Source: Anoxybacteroides voinovskiense (lineage in GTDB: Bacteria > Bacillota > Bacilli > Bacillales > Anoxybacillaceae). Taken from it: a stretch of 64,000 bases of DNA. The DNA is taken from the NCBI RefSeq assembly GCF_014196205.1, contig NZ_JACIDE010000005.1, positions 1-64,000 on the forward strand. Direction: 5' to 3'. The number at the start of each line of letters is the position of its first letter. Within the stretch, counting starts at the first letter, position 1. Shown in pieces: positions 57,068 through 64,000 of the stretch. Under the pieces are notes generated by a model. It made no database searches, had not been told where the DNA came from, and worked only from the letters and a program-made list of their open reading frames with translations. The position numbers and the translations under genes were made by a program.

Positions 57068-58333
57068 ATGTTTAAATTTAATGATGAGAAAGGGCAATTG
57101 AAATGTTCTTTCTGCGGTAAAACGCAAGAACAAGTCCGCAAATTAGTAGCAGGGCCTGGGGTATACATATGCGATGAGTGCATCGAGTTGTGTACAGAAA
57201 TTGTCGAGGAAGAACTCGGAAATGAAGAGGAATTTGAGTTTAAAGATGTCCCGAAGCCAAAAGAAATTCGCGAAATTTTAGATGAGTACGTCATCGGCCA
57301 AGACGAGGCAAAAAAATCGCTTGCGGTTGCTGTTTACAATCATTACAAACGGATTAATTCCAACAGCAAAATCGATGATGTGGAACTATCGAAAAGCAAC
57401 ATTTTAATGATTGGACCGACAGGAAGCGGAAAAACGTTATTAGCCCAAACGTTAGCGCGCATTTTAAACGTTCCGTTTGCTATCGCGGACGCGACGTCGT
57501 TAACGGAAGCAGGATACGTTGGAGAAGACGTCGAGAATATTTTGTTAAAACTAATCCAAGCGGCAGACTACGATGTGGAGCGAGCAGAGAAGGGGATTAT
57601 TTATATCGACGAAATCGACAAAATCGCACGCAAATCGGAAAACCCATCGATTACGCGCGACGTATCTGGGGAAGGCGTTCAGCAAGCGTTATTGAAAATT
57701 TTAGAAGGAACCATTGCGAGCGTTCCGCCACAAGGTGGACGGAAACATCCGCACCAAGAATTTATTCAAATTGACACAACGAACATTTTATTTATTTGCG
57801 GCGGAGCGTTTGACGGCATTGAGCCGATTATTAAACGCCGGCTAGGAAAGAAAGTCATCGGGTTTGGGGCAGAAACGCAACAAACCGATGTCGATGAAAA
57901 GAACTTGTTATCGAAAGTATTGCCGGAAGATTTATTGAAATTCGGATTAATTCCGGAGTTTGTCGGTCGTCTTCCGGTCATTACGACGCTTGAACCGCTT
58001 GATGAACAAGCGCTAATCGATATTTTAACAAAGCCGAAAAACGCCATTATCAAACAATATCAAAAAATGCTCGAATTGGATGATGTCGAGTTAGAATTTG
58101 AAGAAGAAGCGTTGCGGGAAATTGCGAAAAAAGCGATTGAGCGTAAAACAGGGGCGCGCGGTCTTCGTTCCATTATCGAAGGGATTATGCTTGATGTCAT
58201 GTTTGAACTCCCATCGCGCGAAGATGTGCAAAAATGCATTATCACCGCAGAAACCGTCCGCGGCAAGCAACCGCCAAAACTCATCCGCCACGACGGAACA
58301 ATCGTCGAGCACGAACGAAAAACTTCCGCGTGA
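57068..58333 (+). CDS. clpX: ATP-dependent Clp protease ATP-binding subunit ClpX
   Basis: The 421-residue AAA+ unfoldase delivers substrates to ClpP. The N-terminal zinc domain is [11 protein letters not shown] ... [10 protein letters not shown] (four cysteines, about 14-41). Walker A is GPTGSGKT (about 117-124), then the pore loop GYVGEDVE, Walker [10 protein letters not shown] and the ClpP-binding IGFGAE loop. ATG at 57068 follows AAGGGGTG. A structured repeat and a terminator follow. Confidence 0.96.
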   Translation: MFKFNDEKGQLKCSFCGKTQEQVRKLVAGPGVYICDECIELCTEIVEEELGNEEEFEFKDVPKPKEIREILDEYVIGQDEAKKSLAVAVYNHYKRINSNSKIDDVELSKSNILMIGPTGSGKTLLAQTLARILNVPFAIADATSLTEAGYVGEDVENILLKLIQAADYDVERAEKGIIYIDEIDKIARKSENPSITRDVSGEGVQQALLKILEGTIASVPPQGGRKHPHQEFIQIDTTNILFICGGAFDGIEPIIKRRLGKKVIGFGAETQQTDVDEKNLLSKVLPEDLLKFGLIPEFVGRLPVITTLEPLDEQALIDILTKPKNAIIKQYQKMLELDDVELEFEEEALREIAKKAIERKTGARGLRSIIEGIMLDVMFELPSREDVQKCIITAETVRGKQPPKLIRHDGTIVEHERKTSA

Positions 58334-58336
58334 TAG

Positions 58337-58487
58337 CGAAAAGCGAAGGCGACTGGGTAGGGTAGCTGCGACGGTGCGAATGTTCTTCCCCTGGAGAGGT
58401 GCTCGCCACCTCGAGGGGGAAGGTTATTTGCCCCCCGAGCAGCTAGGAGCTGCAGCTAGACATCGAAAAGCGAACGCGACTTGGTAG
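58337..58487. repeat. Structured intergenic element bounded by 24-bp direct repeats
   Basis: CGAAAAGCGAAGGCGACTGG-GTAG (58337-58360) and CGAAAAGCGAACGCGACTTG-GTAG (58464-58487) agree at 22 of 24 positions. Between them lie TAGCTGC/GCAGCTA (58363-58369 with 58452-58458) and a strong hairpin CTTCCCC...GGGGAAG with an inner GAGGTG/CACCTC (58385-58422). The reverse strand, with GTCTAGCTGCAGC-CCTAG and a run ending in TCGCTTTTCG, recalls an intergenic repeat family I have seen in many Bacillaceae genomes. Confidence 0.6.
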
Positions 58488-58520
58488 AGACTGTCTTGAA
58501 AAGAAGGCAGTCTCTTTTTG
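58486..58520 (+). terminator. Terminator after clpX
   Basis: AGAGACTG (58486-58493) pairs with CAGTCTCT (58508-58515), followed by TTTTTG. Confidence 0.8.
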
Positions 58521-58549
58521 TTTATTCCTGCGTCTTGGCGGAGATACTA
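58520..58549 (+). promoter_or_regulatory. SigF-type promoter of lonB
   Basis: GTTTA (58520-58524), exactly 15 bases, then GGAGATACTA (58540-58549) fits the forespore SigF consensus GYWTA - 15 - GG-x-RA-x-A-x-TW. As I recall, B. subtilis lonB is transcribed in the forespore under SigF, so the match is in the expected place, 38 bases before the start codon. Confidence 0.7.
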
Positions 58550-58586
58550 TATGTACTACATATTGGATGCAGGAGGAGACGAGTTG

Positions 58587-60248
58587 ATGAACTGGACGAA
58601 TATCGCATTAGTGGTACAGTTGTTTTTTGGGATTATCATCGGGCTTTATTTTTGGAATTTATTAAAAAACCAACGGGTGCAAAAAGTATCGATCGATAAA
58701 GAATCGCGCAAAGAAATGGAGCAGTTGCGCAAATTGCGTGCCATTTCGTTGACGGAGCCGCTCGCAGAGAAAGTAAGGCCGAAACATTTCGCTGACATCG
58801 TCGGACAAGAGGACGGGATTAAAGCATTAAAGGCGGCATTATGCGGGCCAAATCCGCAACACGTCATCATTTACGGACCTCCAGGCGTTGGAAAAACAGC
58901 TGCTGCACGCCTCGTTTTAGAAGAGGCGAAAAAAAATCCGTTATCTCCATTTAAAAAGAACGCGGTCTTTGTCGAACTAGACGCCACGACGGCGCGCTTT
59001 GATGAGCGCGGTATCGCCGACCCGCTAATCGGTTCGGTTCATGACCCGATTTATCAAGGGGCGGGAGCCATGGGGCAAGCCGGCATTCCACAGCCGAAGC
59101 AAGGAGCAGTTACCCATGCGCATGGCGGGGTACTGTTTATTGATGAAATCGGGGAATTGCATCCGATTCAAATGAACAAGCTACTAAAAGTGCTTGAAGA
59201 CCGGAAAGTATTTTTTGAAAGTGCGTATTATAGTGAAGAAAATCCGCAAATCCCAACACACATTCACGATATTTTTCAAAACGGTCTCCCAGCAGACTTT
59301 CGACTTGTCGGTGCGACGACAAGGACGCCGAACGAAATTCCGCCAGCGATTCGTTCCCGTTGTTTAGAAGTATTTTTCCGCGAACTTGACCAAGACGAAA
59401 TTGCTCACATTGCGCGGAAAGCAGCGGAAAAAGTGAGGTTGAATGTGTCAGAAAATGGTATTCGTACCCTTGCTTCTTATGCGCGAAATGGCCGGGAAGC
59501 GGTTAACTTAATCCAAATCGCTGCTGGTCTTGCCATTTCGGAAAAGCGCGATACGATTCGCGATGAAGACATCGAATGGGTCATTCATTCGAGTCAATTA
59601 TCACCGCGAAACGAAAAGAGAGTGCATGACGCCTCCCTTATCGGTGTAGTCAACGGGTTAGCAGTGTACGGACCGAACATAGGGGCACTGCTTGAAATCG
59701 AAGTAACCGCATTGCCGACAAAAGAAAAAGGCACGGTAAACATTACCGGAATTGTCGAAGAAGAAAGCATCGGCAGCGGCGAAAAATCGATTCGTCGCAA
59801 AAGTATGGCGCGCGGTTCGATCGAAAACGTCATTACAGCTTTACGAGCAATGGGTGTTCCGGCGGATGAATTTGATATTCATGTCAATTTTCCAGGCGGA
59901 GTGCCGGTCGATGGACCGTCTGCCGGTATCGCAATGGCTGTTGGCATTTATTCTGCCATTTACCGTCTGCCAGTAGACCGGACAATTGCGATGACCGGAG
60001 AAATTAGCATCCACGGATACGTCAAACCAGTCGGTGGTGTCTTTCCAAAAGTTAAAGCAGCCAAACAAGCAGGAGTGAAAAAAGTGCTTGTTCCTGCCGA
60101 AAACATGCAATCGATATTACGCCACATGGACGGAATTGACGTGGTTCCTGTCGAACGTCTCGAAGAAGTGCTGTCGGTCGTGTTTCAGCAAGATGCACAC
60201 GAAGCGATTCCGGCAACTTCTGACCAATCAAAAACAAAGCTCGTGTAA
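58587..60248 (+). CDS. lonB: Forespore ATP-dependent protease LonB
   Basis: The product is a 553-residue, membrane-anchored Lon-like protease. The N-terminal span ALVVQLFFGIIIGLYFWNLL comes first, the AAA+ Walker [12 protein letters not shown] at about 95-105, then GGVLFIDEIGELHPIQMNKL. The protease domain has the catalytic serine in DGPSAGIAMAVG (about 460) and the lysine in the following strand-helix (GYVKPVGGVFPKVKAAKQ). It prevents premature late-sigma activity in sporulation. ATG at 58587 gives MNWTNIAL; TTG at 58584 is also possible. Confidence 0.94.
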   Translation: MNWTNIALVVQLFFGIIIGLYFWNLLKNQRVQKVSIDKESRKEMEQLRKLRAISLTEPLAEKVRPKHFADIVGQEDGIKALKAALCGPNPQHVIIYGPPGVGKTAAARLVLEEAKKNPLSPFKKNAVFVELDATTARFDERGIADPLIGSVHDPIYQGAGAMGQAGIPQPKQGAVTHAHGGVLFIDEIGELHPIQMNKLLKVLEDRKVFFESAYYSEENPQIPTHIHDIFQNGLPADFRLVGATTRTPNEIPPAIRSRCLEVFFRELDQDEIAHIARKAAEKVRLNVSENGIRTLASYARNGREAVNLIQIAAGLAISEKRDTIRDEDIEWVIHSSQLSPRNEKRVHDASLIGVVNGLAVYGPNIGALLEIEVTALPTKEKGTVNITGIVEEESIGSGEKSIRRKSMARGSIENVITALRAMGVPADEFDIHVNFPGGVPVDGPSAGIAMAVGIYSAIYRLPVDRTIAMTGEISIHGYVKPVGGVFPKVKAAKQAGVKKVLVPAENMQSILRHMDGIDVVPVERLEEVLSVVFQQDAHEAIPATSDQSKTKLV

Positions 60249-60253
60249 CGTTT

Positions 60254-60288
60254 GACTTCGGCGATTATTTACGCCGAAGTCGATTTTT
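60254..60288 (+). terminator. Terminator after lonB
   Basis: GACTTCGGCG (60254-60263) pairs with CGCCGAAGTC (60272-60281), followed by GATTTTT. Confidence 0.8.
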
Positions 60289-60378
60289 CGTTTCCTTAAA
60301 AAATATCGTAGAATTTTACAAACAGGCAACGGTACTATACAATAGACGAATAGAAGATGAAGTATGGAGGTGCTCGCG

Positions 60379-62703
60379 ATGGCGAGAAAAAAAGAGATGG
60401 TCGTTCCTCTCCTCCCGTTACGAGGATTGCTCGTATTTCCAACGATGGTGTTGCATTTAGACGTTGGTCGGGAAAAATCGATTCAAGCATTGGAAAAAGC
60501 GATGGTGGAAGATCATACGGTGCTACTTACATCGCAAAAAGATGTTTCCATCGATGAACCGAATGTCGAAGATTTATACGAAATGGGAACGTTAGCGCGT
60601 GTCAAACAATTGCTAAAACTCCCGAATGGGACGTTTCGTGTATTAGTCGAAGGAATTGCGCGCGCAAAAATGCTAGAAACGGTGGATGACGACCCATGCT
60701 TTACAGTGAAAGCGGAAATATTTCTAGATCGAGCGACGAAAGATTTAGAAGATGAAGCGTTAAAACGGACGATGCTCGAATATTTTGAGCAATACATACA
60801 TCTATCCAAAAAATTATCGAACGATATTTTCGCATCCATCGCCGATATTGAAGAACCGGGGCGGATGGCGGATATTATCGCTTCCCATTTGCCGCTGAAA
60901 TTGGAAGGAAAGCAAGAAATATTAGAAACGGTCGATATAAAAGAACGGGTGCATAAAATTATTCAAATTCTCCATAACGAAAAAGAAGTGCTACAGCTAG
61001 AGAAAAAAATTAGTATGCGCGTGAAACAATCGATGGAGCGGACGCAAAAAGAATATTATTTGCGGGAACAAATGAAGGCGATTCAAAAAGAATTAGGTGA
61101 AAAAGAAGGAAAAACTGGTGAAATTGAAACGTTGAAAGAAAAAATTGAAGCTGCTGGCATGCCGGAACACGTCAAAGCGACAGCGTTAAAAGAACTAGAG
61201 CGCTATGAAAAAGTGCCAGCCACTTCTGCCGAAAGCGCCGTCATCCGCAACTATCTTGATTGGCTGTTGGCGCTGCCGTGGACGAAACAAACGGAAGATA
61301 TTCACGACATTAAACGGGCGGAAGCGATTTTGCACGAAGAACATTACGGGCTAGAAAAAGTGAAAGAACGCGTGCTCGAATATTTAGCGGTTCAGCAGCT
61401 AACGAAGTCGCTCAAAGGTCCGATTCTTTGCCTTGCTGGTCCTCCAGGTGTCGGAAAAACATCGCTTGCCCGCTCGATCGCCAAATCGCTCAATCGGAAT
61501 TTTGTCCGCGTATCGTTAGGAGGGGTGCGTGACGAGTCCGAAATTCGCGGCCACCGCCGAACGTATGTCGGAGCGATGCCAGGGCGAATCATTCAAGGAA
61601 TGAAAAAAGCTGGCACGATTAATCCAGTCTTTTTACTCGATGAGATTGATAAAATGTCGAACGATTTTCGCGGCGACCCGTCCGCAGCGCTTTTAGAAGT
61701 GCTCGACCCAGAGCAAAACCATGCGTTTAGCGACCATTATATTGAAGAGCCGTACGATTTATCGAAAGTGATGTTTATCGCCACTGCGAACAACTTGGCG
61801 ACGATTCCGCGTCCGCTGCTAGACCGGATGGAGATTATTACGATTTCTGGCTATACAGAAGTCGAAAAATTGCATATTGCAAAGCAGCATTTATTGCCAA
61901 AACAAATGAGCGAGCACGGTTTGAAAAAAGCGAGTTTGCAAATGCGCGACGAGGCGATGATGCACATTATTCGCTATTATACGCGCGAAGCAGGAGTGCG
62001 CGAATTAGAGCGGCAATTGGCGTCCATTTGCCGCAAAGCGGCTCGTTTGCTCGTATCAGAAGAGAAAAAACGCGTTGTCGTCACGGAGAAAAATTTAGAA
62101 GAGTTTTTAGGAAAACGAAAATATCGCTACGGGCAAGCGGAATTGCAAGACCAAATTGGGGTGGCGACAGGGCTTGCATATACGCCGTTTGGCGGCGATA
62201 CGCTCTCGATTGAGGTGTCGTTATCGCCTGGAAAAGGAAAATTAGTGCTTACTGGGAAATTAGGGGACGTGATGAAAGAGTCGGCGCAGGCAGCGTTTAG
62301 CTACGTTCGTTCCCGTGCGGAAGACCTTGGAATTGAGCCAGACTTTTATGAAAAGTATGATATTCATATTCATGTCCCAGAAGGAGCGATTCCAAAAGAC
62401 GGTCCGTCCGCAGGCATTACGATGGCAACCGCGCTTATTTCTGCATTAACCGGTCGCCCAGTCAACCGATTTGTTGGTATGACGGGAGAGATTACGCTGC
62501 GCGGCCGCGTGTTGCCGATTGGCGGCGTAAAAGAAAAAACGTTAAGTGCGCATCGAGCTGGATTGAAAAAAATCATTTTGCCAAAAGAAAACGAAAAAGA
62601 CTTAGAAGACATTCCAGAAATCGTGAAAAAAGATGTACAATTTATTCTTGTCTCGCATTTAGATGAAGTGCTACAACATGCATTGGTAGGGGAAAAGGAA
62701 TGA
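60379..62703 (+). CDS. lonA: ATP-dependent protease LonA
   Basis: The 774-residue enzyme equals the B. subtilis length as I recall it. The LON substrate domain (about 1-205) starts [20 protein letters not shown]. The AAA+ domain has Walker [12 protein letters not shown] (about 354-364) and [20 protein letters not shown]. The protease domain has the serine of [17 protein letters not shown] and the lysine in [17 protein letters not shown] at 60379 is chosen for the GGAGGT at 60366-60371; the ATG at 60364 overlaps that site. It degrades misfolded and regulatory proteins in the cytoplasm. Confidence 0.95.
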   Translation: MARKKEMVVPLLPLRGLLVFPTMVLHLDVGREKSIQALEKAMVEDHTVLLTSQKDVSIDEPNVEDLYEMGTLARVKQLLKLPNGTFRVLVEGIARAKMLETVDDDPCFTVKAEIFLDRATKDLEDEALKRTMLEYFEQYIHLSKKLSNDIFASIADIEEPGRMADIIASHLPLKLEGKQEILETVDIKERVHKIIQILHNEKEVLQLEKKISMRVKQSMERTQKEYYLREQMKAIQKELGEKEGKTGEIETLKEKIEAAGMPEHVKATALKELERYEKVPATSAESAVIRNYLDWLLALPWTKQTEDIHDIKRAEAILHEEHYGLEKVKERVLEYLAVQQLTKSLKGPILCLAGPPGVGKTSLARSIAKSLNRNFVRVSLGGVRDESEIRGHRRTYVGAMPGRIIQGMKKAGTINPVFLLDEIDKMSNDFRGDPSAALLEVLDPEQNHAFSDHYIEEPYDLSKVMFIATANNLATIPRPLLDRMEIITISGYTEVEKLHIAKQHLLPKQMSEHGLKKASLQMRDEAMMHIIRYYTREAGVRELERQLASICRKAARLLVSEEKKRVVVTEKNLEEFLGKRKYRYGQAELQDQIGVATGLAYTPFGGDTLSIEVSLSPGKGKLVLTGKLGDVMKESAQAAFSYVRSRAEDLGIEPDFYEKYDIHIHVPEGAIPKDGPSAGITMATALISALTGRPVNRFVGMTGEITLRGRVLPIGGVKEKTLSAHRAGLKKIILPKENEKDLEDIPEIVKKDVQFILVSHLDEVLQHALVGEKE

Positions 62704-63281
62704 AAATTACTGCAGCAGAAATTACGATCAGTGCCGTCAAACCGGAACAATATCCGGAAGGCGATCGGCCAGAGTTTGCGCTCGCCGGGCGCTCGAACGT
62801 CGGCAAATCATCGTTCATTAATAAAATGGTGAATCGGAAAAACTTAGCGCGTACATCATCCAAACCAGGAAAAACGCAAACATTAAATTTTTATCTCATT
62901 AATGAATCGTTTTATTTTGTCGATGTCCCAGGCTATGGGTTCGCTAAAGTGTCCAAACAAGAGCGGCAAGCATGGGGGAAAATGATGGAAACGTATTTCA
63001 CAACGAGAAAGCAGCTAAAAGCAGCGGTGCTCGTTGTTGACTTACGCCATCCGCCGACAAAAGACGATTGCATGATGTACGAATTTTTCAAGCATTACAG
63101 CATCCCAACGATCGTCATAGCAACAAAAGCAGATAAAGTGCCGAAAGGAAAATGGCAAAAACATCAAAAAATCGTCCGCGAAACGTTACACATGACGCCG
63201 GAAGACGAGCTCATTCTTTTTTCTGCCGAAACAGGACAAGGAAAAGACGAAGCGTGGAACGTATTGCAGCGGATGATGTAA
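62700..63281 (+). CDS. ysxC: Ribosome biogenesis GTPase YsxC/EngB
   Basis: The 193-residue GTPase is needed for 50S subunit assembly. G1 is [14 protein letters not shown] (about 29-42), G3 [16 protein letters not shown]4 [11 protein letters not shown] and G5 [11 protein letters not shown]. The start overlaps the lonA stop by four bases (ATGA), so the genes are coupled, as I recall for B. subtilis lonA-ysxC. Confidence 0.95.
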   Translation: MKITAAEITISAVKPEQYPEGDRPEFALAGRSNVGKSSFINKMVNRKNLARTSSKPGKTQTLNFYLINESFYFVDVPGYGFAKVSKQERQAWGKMMETYFTTRKQLKAAVLVVDLRHPPTKDDCMMYEFFKHYSIPTIVIATKADKVPKGKWQKHQKIVRETLHMTPEDELILFSAETGQGKDEAWNVLQRMM

Positions 63282-63284
63282 CGA

Positions 63285-63313
63285 AAAACACCAGCTGATG
63301 AGGCTGGTGTTTT
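63285..63313. terminator. Bidirectional terminator between ysxC and the minus-strand gene
   Basis: AAAACACCAGC (63285-63295) pairs with GCTGGTGTTTT (63303-63313), with A and T runs on both sides. Confidence 0.8.
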
Positions 63314-63320
63314 GTATCAA

Positions 63321-63806
63321 CTACTTCTTTTTCGTCCATAATATGTATACACCGAACAAAATGAAGGCGAGCGGCCAAAATTTCCAGATGAAAGAAATGC
63401 TCGTTTCAATGATAGGAAAGGCATGGGTGAATCGTTCGGAAAATAGCATGACAAACGATAGCACAAAAAACAGCATGCCTTGCATCAGTCCGGTCTTCAT
63501 TTTCCGTGAGCTGAGCAAAAACGCGAGAGCGACGATGAAAAATAAGACACCCATTTCGTTCGGCCAGCTTTTCCATAATTGAACCAACAGGAAATGAATA
63601 CCAAAACCGAACAGCATAATTCCAGAAAAAATATGTTGGTATTCACGAGCAGAGTATGCTTGTCCGAGCAAAGCTACCCCAAAAATGACGAACAACGCTG
63701 GCCATCCTTGAAAAATTTTTAAAAAAGGAAGCGAAAATTGACTAGCGAAAAAGTACAATCCTAGGCCAATCAGCACAATTCCGGAAAACATCCCATTCTT
63801 TTTCAC
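63321..63806 (-). CDS. Small multi-spanning membrane protein (LiaF-TM/DUF5668-like)
   Basis: The 161-residue protein has short hydrophobic units, each a small GIVLIGLGLYFF or GIMLFGFGIHFL type hairpin separated by charged turns, giving about six short spans and ending YILWTKKK. The pattern resembles the membrane domain of LiaF/LiaI and DUF5668 proteins, linked to envelope stress in Firmicutes, but I cannot name a gene. ATG (complement of 63804-63806) has GGGGAGAAAC about 14-22 bases upstream. It is convergent with ysxC and divergent from the next plus-strand gene. Confidence 0.75.
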   Translation of the reverse strand: MKKNGMFSGIVLIGLGLYFFASQFSLPFLKIFQGWPALFVIFGVALLGQAYSAREYQHIFSGIMLFGFGIHFLLVQLWKSWPNEMGVLFFIVALAFLLSSRKMKTGLMQGMLFFVLSFVMLFSERFTHAFPIIETSISFIWKFWPLAFILFGVYILWTKKK

Positions 63807-64000
63807 GCGTTTCTCCCCATTTCTATATGAACTATGCTTGATAGAAGGTGTGTTTTTTGCTATGGTACATATGATAAAGGATTCTGTCTAACAGTTTATC
63901 ACATAGGTTCAAATTGTGTTCACATTTTTTTTCGTTATGTTGCACATATACATGCTATAATATAGTGAGATGATTATGTACTTTTGATTGAGGGGGTATA
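63807..64000 (+). promoter_or_regulatory. Leader of the next plus-strand gene (probably hemA)
   Basis: No gene is present. TATAAT at about 63955-63960 with TTATGT 15 bases before it is a possible promoter, and GAGGGGG near 63991-63997 is a strong ribosome site at the window's edge. A TGTGTTCACA palindrome lies at about 63915-63924. In B. subtilis hemA follows ysxC, so the gene beyond the edge is probably hemA. Confidence 0.4.

Overview
The window is chromosomal DNA of a low-to-moderate GC, endospore-forming Bacillaceae bacterium, most likely an Anoxybacillus- or Geobacillus-type thermophile. Three things suggest this: the gene order closely follows the Bacillus subtilis rnhC-zapA ... uvrC-lysC-sdhCAB-gerE-racE-gerM-rph ... 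ilv-leu-tig-clpX-lonB-lonA-ysxC region; sporulation and germination genes (gerE, gerM, lonB with a SigF-type promoter) are present; and start codons and Shine-Dalgarno sites are typical of Bacillaceae (many TTG/GTG starts). Species assignment is an inference from memory of protein families, not from a search.

Positions 1-6100 are an AT-rich accessory stretch full of transposon debris: a partial ISLre2-type transposase, an IS630 N-terminal remnant, a 180-bp terminal-inverted-repeat element with a second partial copy, a compact palindromic element, a frameshifted secreted protein, a transport-like membrane protein that looks 5'-truncated, a HEAT-repeat protein and several very small membrane proteins. 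Positions 6127-13509 hold an ABC exporter pair, a Uma2-type protein, a two-gene nucleotidyltransferase module, and a marR-MMPL exporter pair. Fragments of Uma2 and of an MMPL gene on either side of the module record an old tandem duplication.

From 13622 the conserved backbone starts: rnhC, zapA, cvpA-like, mutS2 (without the polX gene expected before it), yshE-like, then the fatty-acid degradation cluster lcfA-fadR-fadB-etfB-etfA and trxA. Between trxA and uvrC, which I recall as neighbours in B. subtilis, sits an island of about 7.8 kb (24079-31886). It has two Fur-box promoters, an acidic lipoprotein, a helical membrane-anchored extracellular protein and an FTR1 iron permease, interleaved with an epimerase, a membrane phosphodiesterase-like protein, a GT2 glycosyltransferase and a multi-spanning GT-C-like protein.

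Downstream come uvrC, lysC under a lysine riboswitch (with an internal start for the beta subunit), yslB, sdhCAB, ysmA, gerE (SigK-type promoter), ysmB, racE, gerM, rph, ysnA and ysnB. The branched-chain amino acid operon ilvE-[T-box]-ilvBNC-leuABCD follows; its promoter carries CodY-like boxes and a leucine-type T-box lies between ilvE and ilvB. The window closes with ysoA, tig, clpX, lonB, lonA, ysxC, a small membrane protein on the minus strand, and the leader of the next plus-strand gene (probably hemA). No rRNA, tRNA or CRISPR array was seen.
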